Source of the DNA: Chitinophaga polysaccharea
GTDB taxonomy: Bacteria > Bacteroidota > Bacteroidia > Chitinophagales > Chitinophagaceae
Direction: 5' to 3'
Assembly: GCF_902150045.1 (NCBI RefSeq)
Contig: NZ_CABFVU010000003.1
Location: 930,001-994,000, forward strand
Length of the DNA stretch: 64,000 nucleotides
Shown: positions 9,073-18,561 of the stretch, piece after piece
Numbering within the stretch: position 1 is the stretch's first letter
How the letters are laid out: every line of letters begins with the position of its first letter
The notes under the pieces: model-generated
Told to the model about the DNA's origin: nothing
Database searches by the model: none
Seen by the model: the letters and a program-made list of their open reading frames with translations, nothing else
Made by a program: the position numbers and the translations under genes

Positions 9073-12000
9073 TTAAAACCCTAATTGAATACCTCCCAGG
9101 AATGTTCTTGGCTGTGGCACCTGTCCCTGGTCTATACCACGGGCAAAGAGATAGTCGCCCACTATTTCAGGGTCATACCCGGTGTAATTGGTGATGGTAA
9201 ACAGGTTTTGTGCGGCCACATAAATGCGTAAGGATTTAACGGTGCCTTTGGTAAGAGTGGTCAGCATGGAAACGGGCGTATTATAACCGATGGTGATATT
9301 ACGCATGCGCAGGTAACTGCCGTCTTCCAGCCACCAGTCGGAAGGGCGAAGGTTACCGCTACCTGTTGCGTTTTGTCCCAGTCGTGGCAAAGCCGCTTCA
9401 TCACCGGGTTTGCGCCACCTGTCGAGAATAGCTGTAGACGCATTGTGGCCGGTGGCCATCATCTCTGTATTCAATTTTAACCCGTTCAGCAGCTTCAGAC
9501 CACTGATACCGGAGATAACAATATTCAGATCGAAATTTTTCCAGGTAAGGGACGCATTGAACCCGTAAATATATTTAGGGATAGGGTTTCCCAGGATTTG
9601 CTGGTCTTTCGCAGTTACCCTGCCGTCGCCGTCCAGGTCTTTATAAATAAAATCACCGGGCAACAGGCCATCCTGGTATTTAGCATTGGCGTTACCTGTT
9701 TTCTTTACTGCTTCGGCATCCAGTGCAGCTATTTCTGCTGCATCCCTCGCTACGTGATCTTTACGGTAGCCGTAGAAAGAGCCAATGGCGCTGCCTGCGG
9801 CGGTATAGGTAGTAGTGGGCACGGGGTCAAAAGCACCTGCCTGGATAGGGGCGGAAAACTGTGCGCCTAACGACAATACCTCGTTATGGTTAATGGAGCC
9901 ATTTACGCTAACGTTGTACCTGAAGTTCTTTCCTACTTTATCACCATACCCGATCGTCAGTTCAAATCCTTTGTTGGCGGCATCTGCAGCGTTCAGTGTT
10001 TTCCTCGGCTGGTTGCCGGTGGTGCTTACGCCAATGCTGGCAGGCAGGAAGGTGCTCACTAACAACCCGGTGCTCTTACGGTTGTACCAGTCGGCGGCAA
10101 TTGTAAGCCGGTTATTCAGGAAGCCCAGGTCCAGCCCAATATCGGTTTGATTGGTTTGTTCCCATTGAAGGTCCGGGTTGCTCAATGTAGAAATGGTGGT
10201 ACCGGAAACAAATGTTTCATTGCTGCCGAATGAATACACCAATGCACCGGCAGGCGTACCCTGGTAAGTTCTTGCGGTGTTCAGGAAGTTGGGGATATTG
10301 TTGTTACCGGTTTGTCCCCAGCCTGCACGCAGTTTACCATTAGATAAAACAGGCAGTGCGCGTTTAATAAATTCTTCTTCAGAAAAGCTCCATGCTACTC
10401 CTCCCGAAGCAAAATTACCATAACGGGTGTTGGCGCCGAAGTTGGAAGCGCCATCCCTGCGGAAGCTGGCGGTGAGCACGTACTTATCATCGTAGGTATA
10501 TCCTGCCCTTCCATAGTAGGAGATCACCGACGGGCGTGCATAGTTGGAATAGGTACTTGTAACGGATTGTGAAGGCGCTACGCCTACGTTGGTGATATTA
10601 TCGTTTGGCTGGCCGGTGCCGCGTACATTGGAACCGTTGGTCACGCCGGGGTCAATATAGCTTTGGCCGGCCATCAGGGAAAGCTGGTGCTTTTTAATTG
10701 TTTTATCATAGGTAAGATAATTTTCCAGCATGTAGTAGGAGTTCTCAGTGAAATTGAGCCCCGACTGGCGCGCCTGGTTCAGGTAGTTAGACGACTGGTA
10801 CTGCTGCTGGTAGCTGTTGGCACGGGTGGAGTTTATTTCTGCCGCAAACTGTGAGCGGAATTTCAGCCCGTTGATGATACGCACTTCGCCGGATAGCTGT
10901 GGAAAAAAAGCGAGCGATTTTGTAGTCTGGCTTCTCAGGTTAATATCCTGTAGCGGATTTGATGCATTGCTATAGTCTTCGATGTTGGATAAAATGGAAT
11001 AGCCTCCCTGGATATTCGGGTCCAGCGCCGGTTTATAGGGCGCGTACCGGATGCCGTTGAGAATGCTGGCATAGTTGCCATCAGATACATATTGGCGTAA
11101 GATAATATTCTGTGTAAAGCGGAAGCGGCCAAGCTGTTCTTCCAGGCCAATGCGCGCCTGCAACCGCTTATTGGTAGCGTTGGTTAAAATAGCTTTCTGG
11201 TTGATATAGGTAGCAGATACGGAATAGTTCACCTTTTCGCCTCCACCGCTGATGTTCACATCATTTTCAGATACCAGCGCGTTGCGGAAAATAGCATCCT
11301 GCCAATCGGTACTATCCTGCAAAACCGCCGGGGTATTAAATTTGGCGGGCAACACCGCATTCTTTGTAGCGGCCAGGTCTTTGAGCGCATCTACATACTG
11401 GGCTGCGTTCAGCAGGTCCAGTTTTTTCCATGCTTTGGCAATGCCCCATTGTGAAGTGAAGCTAACCCTCGGAGGGCCTGTTTTACCCTTTTTGGTGGTA
11501 ATGATCACCACGCCGTTGGCCGCGGCAGATCCGTAGATGGCCGTAGAGGATGCATCTTTGAGGATAGTGATGTTTTCTATATCCTGCGGGTTCAGGGTAT
11601 TGAATAAATTCTTGGTTCCCTGGATACCGTCTATTACATACAGGGGATTAATATCCGTAAAGCTGCCCGTGCCACGGATAATGATCTGCGCGTCTGCACC
11701 GGCGGCGCCGCTGCTTTGCAGCACCTGCACACCCGCCGCTTTACCGATCAGCAACTGGGAAGGGTTGGTGGCATTCACAGCGCCGGCTTCCTTTACGGAA
11801 ACAACGCTGAAGGAACCGGCCACATCTTTCCGCCTGGCGGTACCGTAGCCAATCACTATCAGGTCGTTCAGGGCGGCGATGGTACGGGTAAGCCGCACTG
11901 CCAGAGTTAAGGTGGCTCCGGGTTTCAGCGCTACGCTGTTTAACTGCTGGGTTTCATAGCCCATATAGGAAATGCTGAACAAATACCTGCCCTCCTGGGG

Positions 12001-12234
12001 CAACCCGGAAAAGCGGAAAACGCCATTGCTGTCTGTTACTACACCTGCGGTGTATTTTGTTTTTTCATTCAATGCAACAACAGAGGCATTGGGCAGCAGT
12101 TCCCCCTGGTCGCTGCGCACGGTACCGGTTACCTGCAACCGGGGATGCTGGGCCTGCGAGGCAAAGGGCAGGCACAGGAAAAACAAGGCAAGGAACGGCA
12201 ACAGCCGTAAATCTGGTCGATAAAACGTCTTCAT
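9073..12234 (-). CDS. SusC/RagA-family TonB-dependent outer-membrane transporter
   Basis: This 1053-residue protein has a signal peptide (FASQAQ), a carboxypeptidase-D-like beta-sandwich (~33-115, VTGTVRSDQGELLPNASV), and a plug domain containing the SusC signature (NPLYVIDGIQG, ILKDASSTAIYGSAAANGVV). A long beta-barrel ends in FLGGIQLGF. I see no N-terminal STN signalling domain between the signal peptide and the CarbD-like module, although an ECF sigma/FecR pair lies directly upstream. It pairs with the downstream SusD to import a nutrient across the outer membrane. The 85-bp gap after the FecR gene may hold its own sigma-dependent promoter. Confidence 0.96.
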   Translation of the reverse strand: MKTFYRPDLRLLPFLALFFLCLPFASQAQHPRLQVTGTVRSDQGELLPNASVVALNEKTKYTAGVVTDSNGVFRFSGLPQEGRYLFSISYMGYETQQLNSVALKPGATLTLAVRLTRTIAALNDLIVIGYGTARRKDVAGSFSVVSVKEAGAVNATNPSQLLIGKAAGVQVLQSSGAAGADAQIIIRGTGSFTDINPLYVIDGIQGTKNLFNTLNPQDIENITILKDASSTAIYGSAAANGVVIITTKKGKTGPPRVSFTSQWGIAKAWKKLDLLNAAQYVDALKDLAATKNAVLPAKFNTPAVLQDSTDWQDAIFRNALVSENDVNISGGGEKVNYSVSATYINQKAILTNATNKRLQARIGLEEQLGRFRFTQNIILRQYVSDGNYASILNGIRYAPYKPALDPNIQGGYSILSNIEDYSNASNPLQDINLRSQTTKSLAFFPQLSGEVRIINGLKFRSQFAAEINSTRANSYQQQYQSSNYLNQARQSGLNFTENSYYMLENYLTYDKTIKKHQLSLMAGQSYIDPGVTNGSNVRGTGQPNDNITNVGVAPSQSVTSTYSNYARPSVISYYGRAGYTYDDKYVLTASFRRDGASNFGANTRYGNFASGGVAWSFSEEEFIKRALPVLSNGKLRAGWGQTGNNNIPNFLNTARTYQGTPAGALVYSFGSNETFVSGTTISTLSNPDLQWEQTNQTDIGLDLGFLNNRLTIAADWYNRKSTGLLVSTFLPASIGVSTTGNQPRKTLNAADAANKGFELTIGYGDKVGKNFRYNVSVNGSINHNEVLSLGAQFSAPIQAGAFDPVPTTTYTAAGSAIGSFYGYRKDHVARDAAEIAALDAEAVKKTGNANAKYQDGLLPGDFIYKDLDGDGRVTAKDQQILGNPIPKYIYGFNASLTWKNFDLNIVISGISGLKLLNGLKLNTEMMATGHNASTAILDRWRKPGDEAALPRLGQNATGSGNLRPSDWWLEDGSYLRMRNITIGYNTPVSMLTTLTKGTVKSLRIYVAAQNLFTITNYTGYDPEIVGDYLFARGIDQGQVPQPRTFLGGIQLGF

Positions 12235-12319
12235 AACTGGAACGTGTTTTTAAGTACAGGGCATGACAGTCCCCGGGCGCCTTTGCACCTTGTTGTAGAA
12301 TAAAACTATAATTGCTGAA

Positions 12320-13360
12320 TTATTTTCGTCTGATTACAAACCCACTGTCGTTTCTTATCAATTTCAGATTATTAGGTAAGGTAAGATCGGTTAGTATTTT
12401 ATCCAGTGAATCGGTATTCTCAAATTTGCCGTCAAAATAAATGTCAGTAATATCCTGAGGATAATAATAAATGGCAATACCATAGTAATTACTTAACTGG
12501 TCAAGCACCTGTGTCATGGGCTGGTTATTGAATTTGTACCAGTCCGGTTTTACATTGGCCTGGTTACCGGTGCCGGCTTTTACCATCACATCAGCACCTG
12601 TAGTGTTGAAGGTCAGTAAATTGGAGATACCTGTTTTCCTGTTATACCGTAATTCTTTACCGGGCGTTAATATCACGTCTTCTGTTTTCTTTTTTGTATC
12701 AATACTTACCCTCACCTTGCCGGTATTAAGCCTTACACTGATCATATCTTCCCCCGGCAATGCCTTCACATGAAAGAAAGTGCCGAGCACCGTTGTATGC
12801 AGCTCGCTGCTGTATACAGTAAAGGGATACGCTTTATCTGGAACAACGGTGAAATCAGCTTCTCCCGTGAGATAAATATTCCTGTTCTCATTAAAGAGCT
12901 TATGATAGGTAATGGCTGCCTGTGGCAGCAACTGCACCACAGATCCATCTGGTAATACGATGGCCATTGGCTTACTGGTATTATTTCTTTGTTGTGCCTG
13001 TTGGTTTTGCGGGATGATAACGTTTGGCTCATTGCCGGCAAATGGTTGTTCCTGTGCAGGCTTTACCATCAGCCGGGATGCCAGCGCAATCAAACCCACT
13101 GCAGCCGCAGCGATAGCCAGGCGCTTTATCCATTTTGTTCTGTTTGTCACCGCATTGCTTTGCTGGTGAATATTGTTCAGCCATTGCTGCGATACCACTT
13201 CGGGGATATCGCCTTCATTATGTAACTCCAGGAATTCTTTCTCCGGCAGGTACAGTTCCAGCACTTCCGGGTGTTCCTCCAGGTAACGGCTTACCTGCAG
13301 GGCTTCCTCAGGGGTACATTGATTTGCAAAGAACCGTTCAATTAATTCGTCGTTTATCAT
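12320..13360 (-). CDS. FecR-family anti-sigma factor
   Basis: This 346-residue protein has a short cytoplasmic N-terminal helical domain that would bind sigma (residues 1-80, with the FFANQCTPEEALQVSRYLEEHPE pattern split by the usual Cys-Thr-Pro). One membrane helix follows near residues 86-104, then a periplasmic FecR domain (VLPDGSVVQLLPQAAITY, TGEADFTV, LGTFFHVKA) and a C-terminal DUF4974 domain (QPMTQVLDQLSNYYGI to the end). It should hold the upstream ECF sigma factor inactive until a signal arrives from the outer membrane. It lies between the sigma gene and the SusC gene on the same strand. Confidence 0.95.
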   Translation of the reverse strand: MINDELIERFFANQCTPEEALQVSRYLEEHPEVLELYLPEKEFLELHNEGDIPEVVSQQWLNNIHQQSNAVTNRTKWIKRLAIAAAAVGLIALASRLMVKPAQEQPFAGNEPNVIIPQNQQAQQRNNTSKPMAIVLPDGSVVQLLPQAAITYHKLFNENRNIYLTGEADFTVVPDKAYPFTVYSSELHTTVLGTFFHVKALPGEDMISVRLNTGKVRVSIDTKKKTEDVILTPGKELRYNRKTGISNLLTFNTTGADVMVKAGTGNQANVKPDWYKFNNQPMTQVLDQLSNYYGIAIYYYPQDITDIYFDGKFENTDSLDKILTDLTLPNNLKLIRNDSGFVIRRK

Positions 13361-13417
13361 AACCTACGGCTGATAAATAAATAATACGTTTATGAAAGAC
13401 AGGGTACTTAGTCCCGT

Positions 13418-13984
13418 TCAAAAAATATTTTCAACAGTCAGCAGCCACCCCGTGAGCAGCAGTATCACACCCAGATAATGCCTGATCTGCTTTATGGCCT
13501 GGAAAATATGGGCTTCTACTGTTCTGGACGACAAGGATAGCTCGCTGGCTATCTGCTGGTAAGTCATACCTTTAAACCGGCTCATCTCAAACACCTTGCG
13601 GCGCATGGGCGGCATCTCTTCCAGGGCATGGGCCAGCTTATGCCGGAGCTCCTTCTCTCCCAGCCTGTCCCACACACCATCGGCCGGCAGAGTGTATTTG
13701 TCTATTACATGAATCACCTTTTCCCTGTAAACTGTATCTTTACGAAGCTGGTCGATCAACGTGGTACGGGCTATCCTGAATAACTGGATGGTAATATCAA
13801 GATCGTCGGCAAGGCTCTCCCGGTAATTCCAGCATTTGATAAAGGTAAGCTGGGTAACTTCTTCAGCGAGGAAGGATGATTTGGTTTTGCGGAGAATAAA
13901 ATAATAGATCCTTTTATGGCAGGAGTGGTATACCTCGTTAAATACCAGTAAATTACCTTGCTTCAAAGCAGCTATAATATTCAC
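13418..13984 (-). CDS. ECF-type RNA polymerase sigma factor
   Basis: This 188-residue protein has sigma region 2 in residues ~10-80 (FNEVYHSCHKRIYYFILRKT, VTQLTFIKCWNYRE) and region 4 in ~115-165 (MPPMRRKVFEMSRFKGMTYQQIASELS, helix-turn-helix LSSRTVEAHIFQAIK). A short hydrophobic tail (YLGVILLLTGWLL) is common in Bacteroidota ECF factors paired with FecR. It is the first gene of the sigma/FecR/SusC/SusD locus and likely drives transcription of susCD. It diverges from the ankyrin gene with 67 bp between starts. Confidence 0.95.
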   Translation of the reverse strand: MNIIAALKQGNLLVFNEVYHSCHKRIYYFILRKTKSSFLAEEVTQLTFIKCWNYRESLADDLDITIQLFRIARTTLIDQLRKDTVYREKVIHVIDKYTLPADGVWDRLGEKELRHKLAHALEEMPPMRRKVFEMSRFKGMTYQQIASELSLSSRTVEAHIFQAIKQIRHYLGVILLLTGWLLTVENIF

Positions 13985-14051
13985 AACGTAGATTTTACGG
14001 ACCTAATTTAAATAAATAACAGGTATTATTTTCAGAGATAATAAATATAGT

Positions 14052-14684
14052 ATGAAAGAACTGATTACCAATAAAGACTATGAAGGGATCAGGAAAGCGC
14101 TTTCGCAAAATCCTTCACTGGCTAATGAGGGCATTCCCTTCGATGACGTCAATACTACGAAAGCCCATCCTTTGCACCGCATCTGTGATGGCGTGTTTGC
14201 CCACAGTTATACCGACAAGGAAGCCGTTGAAATGGCGAAGATATTCCTGGAATACGGGGCCAACGTTAACGGCAATGAACCGGCGGAAAAAATGGATACG
14301 CCCCTTACAGCAGCTGCCAGCCTGCACGCAGATGAAACAGGCATACTGTACATAGAGAACGGCGCTGATATTCACCATGCGGGGTGCCATGGAGGCACTG
14401 CATTACACTGGGCTGCCTGGACCGGAAGGGATCAACTGGTAAACAGGTTGCTGCAGGAAGGAGCGACAGTTAATAAACGCTGTATTGATTTCAGGGGCAC
14501 CCCCTTATTGTGGGCTATCCATGGATTCAAAAACGGAGGCGCGGAAAACAGGCGTAACCAGCTGGAATGCGCCCGGCTGCTGATCGCCGCAGGCGCTGAT
14601 AAAACCATTCCCAATATAGACGGGGATACTCCTTTTGAATTTCTTGATGAAGAAGATGTTGAATGGATTAACCTGTTAAAATAA
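14052..14684 (+). CDS. Ankyrin-repeat protein
   Basis: The 210-residue protein has no signal peptide and so is probably cytoplasmic. At least four ankyrin-type units can be read: DYEGIRKALSQNPSLANEG near the start, TPLTAAASLHADETG with ENGADIHHAG, GTALHWAAWTGRDQLVNRLLQEGATVN, and TPLLWAIHGFKN to ARLLIAAGADKTIPN. Ankyrin repeats are protein-binding scaffolds; no enzymatic motif is visible and the partner is unknown. It diverges from the ECF sigma gene and converges on the alpha/beta hydrolase gene, with a shared terminator hairpin between. Confidence 0.9.
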   Translation: MKELITNKDYEGIRKALSQNPSLANEGIPFDDVNTTKAHPLHRICDGVFAHSYTDKEAVEMAKIFLEYGANVNGNEPAEKMDTPLTAAASLHADETGILYIENGADIHHAGCHGGTALHWAAWTGRDQLVNRLLQEGATVNKRCIDFRGTPLLWAIHGFKNGGAENRRNQLECARLLIAAGADKTIPNIDGDTPFEFLDEEDVEWINLLK

Positions 14685-14714
14685 ACATCTCCATTAAAAT
14701 ACTTTATAAAAAAA

Positions 14715-14756
14715 CAGCCCCCTTGTACCTGCACACTGGCAGATACAAGGGGGCTG
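14715..14756. terminator. Bidirectional hairpin terminator
   Basis: A perfect 13-bp stem (cagcccccttgta / tacaagggggctg) with a 16-base loop sits between the convergent ankyrin (ends 14684) and hydrolase (ends 14775) genes. A-rich sequence before it and AT-rich sequence after it would let it stop transcription from both sides. Confidence 0.85.
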
Positions 14757-14774
14757 AAATATATTGAACAACTA

Positions 14775-15596
14775 TCAGGACTTAAAGAAAGCCAGGAGAT
14801 CCTTATTAATTGTGGCAGCTTCCGTAGTAGGCATGCCATGCGGAAATCCGGGATAAGAAATGAGTTTCCCGTTCTTTAATAACCCCGCTGCCTTAAGCCC
14901 GGAAATCGGGTATGGTACAATCTGGTCATCTTCCCCGTGCAATACCAGTACCGGAATATCTACACTTTTGAGATCTTCTGTAAAATCTGTTTCCGAAAAA
15001 GCCTTGATACAGTCGTAGTGAGCAGTGATTGCACCCATCATGCCCTGGCGCCACCAATTATCCCTCACTCCCTGTGATATCTTTGCGCCTTCCCGGTTGT
15101 ACCCGTAGAAAGGCAGGGTAAAATCCTGGAAGAACTGTGTTCTCTGGGTAGCGGTGTTATTGCGGATCTCATCAAATACAGATAATGGCACGCCATCAGG
15201 GTTGGAATCAGATTTCACCATAATGGGCGTTACCGCGCTGATAAGCACGGCTTTCGCCACCCGGCCCTTGCCATATTTGGCTGCATAACGGATCACTTCT
15301 CCTCCACCTGTTGAATGCCCTACATGGATGGCATCCTTTAAATCAAGCGCCTGGACCAGCTCCGCTACATCTGCTGCGTAGGTGTCCATATCGTGGCCTT
15401 TCGAAGTTTGAGTGGATCTTCCGTGTCCTCTCCGGTCATGAGCAATCACCCTGAATCCCTGCTGCAGGAAAAATATCATCTGCCCGTCCCAGTCGTCACC
15501 TGATAAAGGCCAGCCATGATGGAAAACAACAGGCTGCCCCGTTCCCCAGTCTTTGTAATAGATCTCTGTACCGTCTTTTACTTTGATTGTACTCAT
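14775..15596 (-). CDS. Alpha/beta hydrolase, non-heme haloperoxidase/esterase-like
   Basis: This 273-residue protein has no signal peptide. It shows the alpha/beta hydrolase oxyanion loop HHGWPLSGDDW, the nucleophile elbow GHSTGG with Ser95, an acid residue in HGEDDQIVP (Asp223 or Asp224), and His253 in YPGFPHGM. The RVIAHDRRGHGRS motif is typical of the chloroperoxidase/esterase subgroup. These enzymes hydrolyse esters and can form peracids as a side reaction; the natural substrate is unknown. It appears to be a single-gene unit. A short hairpin lies about 60 bp upstream at 15656-15678. Confidence 0.92.
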   Translation of the reverse strand: MSTIKVKDGTEIYYKDWGTGQPVVFHHGWPLSGDDWDGQMIFFLQQGFRVIAHDRRGHGRSTQTSKGHDMDTYAADVAELVQALDLKDAIHVGHSTGGGEVIRYAAKYGKGRVAKAVLISAVTPIMVKSDSNPDGVPLSVFDEIRNNTATQRTQFFQDFTLPFYGYNREGAKISQGVRDNWWRQGMMGAITAHYDCIKAFSETDFTEDLKSVDIPVLVLHGEDDQIVPYPISGLKAAGLLKNGKLISYPGFPHGMPTTEAATINKDLLAFFKS

Positions 15597-15655
15597 TGGT
15601 TTAAATTTTTTAATGATTAAACAGTTGTTGATGATGTTGGCATAATATATCCGTC

Positions 15656-15678
15656 ATATGCCTTTCCCAAAGGCATAT
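15656..15678. promoter_or_regulatory. Perfect 10-bp inverted repeat upstream of the hydrolase
   Basis: The arms atatgccttt and aaaggcatat enclose a 3-base loop (ccc), without a T run on either strand, so it is not a standard terminator. It lies 60 bp before the hydrolase start and about 125 bp beyond the res stop, both on the minus strand. It may be an operator for the hydrolase or an mRNA end structure for the RM operon. Confidence 0.4.
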
Positions 15679-15801
15679 TGATCGCCCGGGAAACGATATT
15701 TTCTAACACGGAAAATGATATGGTTGTTCATTGGATACAAAAAAATAACAGGTTTTTCTGATAGTTTGCCTGGCTATGTCTGGCAGGGCCAGGAACCTGC
15801 C

Positions 15802-18561
15802 CTATCCCTTCAAATCACTCACTTCCCCAACAACGCAATAGGTAACATCCGCCATTACAGCAAAGTGCTTTTCCGCACATTCAATTTTCATCCTTTCCCG
15901 GTCCCTTAAAAGCGATCTGTCTGCCGCCGCCTTTGCATCCTTTGTTTCTGCTACAAAAAAGAGCCTGGCTTCCGTTCCTTCGTCTCTTTTTATCAATGCC
16001 CAATCGGGATTATAAGGTCCTACAGGAGTTTTTACCTGGAATTTCGGAGGAAGCTTTACATAAAACAGGATATCATCCCTGGTTTCGCAATCTTCGGCAA
16101 ACTTCCGTTCGGGGCTGCTCAGGGAATCTATCACCACATAATTGTAAAGCGTTTTTGCCTGGTTCCTTACTTCCATAAGATTATCGGTATATTGACCTAC
16201 TTCCGCCGCTTCAAACAACTTCATCTCATATGTTTGCCCCGCTATCTTTTCATAGGTAATACCATTTATTTTGATGCGGTCCAGCTCATCTTTTATAATT
16301 TTCACCACCGTATCCATAAATAACTGCGGGTTATGGAAGATCTCACCCAACCTGCCGGATGCCAGGATCGCCCGGGTAATGGTGCTTCTGGTAAGCGCCG
16401 TTTTGGATTGTATATATGCAATAAAGTCGGGTATATTGTAATGGGTATCTTTAACGATCTTCTCTTTGGAACCTTTTTGCTCCCCGCCCAGTTCAATCAA
16501 TTCACCGTCTTTATTCCTTACAAACTTTGCCGCATTCCTCTCCCTGTAAATTAACGGCCTTTCAATGGCGGGCATTTTCTGCAAAGCGGCTACACAGTTC
16601 TTAACCAGGTCTTCCGTGTTGTAATTTACTTTGTAGGTGGTACGAAATTTAATCTTCTCCCAAAGCGCTAAAAAAAGCTTGTCTTCAAGCCATTTGTCTT
16701 TCAGCTTCACCTCTCTCCGGCTTCTCGCATCCCTGATCCGGCCTTCAAACTTAACACCGGTATCTTCTTCTATTTCTGACTGCAGCGCTTTGGAAAATGC
16801 TTCATATGACTCATTGGCAATTACAGTAAGCCGGTTAACTGAACGTTCCATATTGCGCTCCCCATCCTGGTCTACACACAAACGAAGCCCCCGGCCAATC
16901 TCCTGCCGCTTCTTCATATCAGACTTCGTTTCATTGAGCGTGCATATCTGGAACACATTGGGGTTATCCCAACCCTCCCTTAATGCAGAGTGACTAAAAA
17001 TAAACCTTAACGGCGTGGCTATATCCAGTAACCGCTCTTTATCCTGCATGATCAGTTTGAAGGCATCATCATCTGCCTTTGACGACTTACCTTCTTTGGA
17101 ATCCCTGAATTTCCCTTTATCCTGGCTGAAATACCCGTTATGCACTTCTTCCCCGCTATAAGTGTACAAACCGCGGTAGGCAGGCATTTGCTGCCATCTG
17201 GCAAAACTTTCTTCAAACCATATGGCGAACTTTCCTTTAACGGGATTGCCCTGTTCATCATAGCTGCGGTAGTTAGCCACCCTGTCAATAAAAAAGATAG
17301 ATAAGACCTTGATCCCCTTGGCGCTTAATTCTTTCTCCTTCTTAAAATGATTCTCCACCGTAGCGTCAATCATTTCTTTTAATACCTGGTCGGTGAGCCC
17401 GCCAACAGCTTCTCCCTTATAAACTACATTACCACCTGAAAGCGCTATATAACCGTTTTCCGCATCGAGTTCATTGATCACATGCCCCTCCCTGTAAATA
17501 TCCCAGCCTTTGGAAAGCTTATACAGATCATCCCCGGCTTTGGCGGTCACCTGCTTTTTCTGTACGCCTGATCTCTCATTCACAAAAATGGTAAGCCTGG
17601 CCGTAACAGATTGCTTAGCCGTTTTAAAAGCATCCACGCTGATAAATACGCCTGAGTTATCGTTCTTTGCCAGTACCGAATCCACTTCTATCTGCTTCAC
17701 CAGTCCCAGGTCGTATGCTTCAACAGGGTCCAGCTTATAAACAAGGTTGTACAGGCTTTTATGGGTAGCGGAATAACGAAGCGTAAACAAAGGATTCAGG
17801 TTGGCAATAGCCCGCTTGCGGATATCTGTTTCCATATTCTGCGGCTCATCAACAATCACAATAGGATTAGACCGCTGGATATATTCAATCGGTTTTACCC
17901 CCGTTTCTCTTACCTGGTTAATGATATTGGCATCTTTGGTAAAGCTGTCTATATTGATGACCAGGATCTGGATAACATTGCTTTTCGCGAAGTTGCCCAG
18001 TTCCGTAAGACGGCCGGAGTCGTATACCCTGAATTCAGCCGGCTGGTTTTCGTAGATCTCCTGGAAATGATCAAACGTAATAGAAAGACTTTTCAATACG
18101 CCCTCACGGATGGCAACAGAGGGCACTACGATCACAAATTTCTTAAAGCCGTACACTTTGTTTAACTCATAAATGCTCCGCAGGTACACGTATGTTTTAC
18201 CCGTGCCTGTTTCCATTTCAATAGAGAAGTTCGGGAAATCTGCTGTTACAGATGATAGGGTTATATTTCCCTTATCGTCTGCTATCTCGTTGTACCACAG
18301 CTTTTCTATCGCAGTAGATATCTCATCTGCCCTTAAATTATTGTCAAGTTGTACTTTATTCAGGTTGGCTAACAGCTCGTCTTCCGTTAAGGTAAGCCGG
18401 TTGCCCACCCCTGTTTCCGTAAACTGTATGCTTCCGCTATCAGAAGAAGTGTAAGAAAACTCAACATCCGGATTGTTCAGATCCTGGCCCTCAAACAGAT
18501 CTATCACAGACTGGATAGCCCGCTGCTGGTGGGGCTGGTCTTTATCAAATCTAAGCTTCAT
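15802..18561 (-). CDS. res: Type III restriction enzyme Res subunit (helicase-nuclease)
   Basis: This 919-residue protein has a superfamily 2 helicase core: Walker A METGTGKT (Walker Lys near 122), DEPQ box at ~238-241, and the motif VI-like region KKRQEIGRGLRL near ~545. The C-terminal domain carries a PD-(D/E)XK nuclease signature: PDWALI, then FFVAETKD (~870-905). Res moves along DNA with ATP and cuts when two Res-Mod complexes meet. Its start overlaps the stop of the upstream 303-residue gene by 11 bp, implying translational coupling. It is the last gene of the operon, and all key motifs are present, so it is probably active. Confidence 0.96.
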   Translation of the reverse strand: MKLRFDKDQPHQQRAIQSVIDLFEGQDLNNPDVEFSYTSSDSGSIQFTETGVGNRLTLTEDELLANLNKVQLDNNLRADEISTAIEKLWYNEIADDKGNITLSSVTADFPNFSIEMETGTGKTYVYLRSIYELNKVYGFKKFVIVVPSVAIREGVLKSLSITFDHFQEIYENQPAEFRVYDSGRLTELGNFAKSNVIQILVINIDSFTKDANIINQVRETGVKPIEYIQRSNPIVIVDEPQNMETDIRKRAIANLNPLFTLRYSATHKSLYNLVYKLDPVEAYDLGLVKQIEVDSVLAKNDNSGVFISVDAFKTAKQSVTARLTIFVNERSGVQKKQVTAKAGDDLYKLSKGWDIYREGHVINELDAENGYIALSGGNVVYKGEAVGGLTDQVLKEMIDATVENHFKKEKELSAKGIKVLSIFFIDRVANYRSYDEQGNPVKGKFAIWFEESFARWQQMPAYRGLYTYSGEEVHNGYFSQDKGKFRDSKEGKSSKADDDAFKLIMQDKERLLDIATPLRFIFSHSALREGWDNPNVFQICTLNETKSDMKKRQEIGRGLRLCVDQDGERNMERSVNRLTVIANESYEAFSKALQSEIEEDTGVKFEGRIRDARSRREVKLKDKWLEDKLFLALWEKIKFRTTYKVNYNTEDLVKNCVAALQKMPAIERPLIYRERNAAKFVRNKDGELIELGGEQKGSKEKIVKDTHYNIPDFIAYIQSKTALTRSTITRAILASGRLGEIFHNPQLFMDTVVKIIKDELDRIKINGITYEKIAGQTYEMKLFEAAEVGQYTDNLMEVRNQAKTLYNYVVIDSLSSPERKFAEDCETRDDILFYVKLPPKFQVKTPVGPYNPDWALIKRDEGTEARLFFVAETKDAKAAADRSLLRDRERMKIECAEKHFAVMADVTYCVVGEVSDLKG

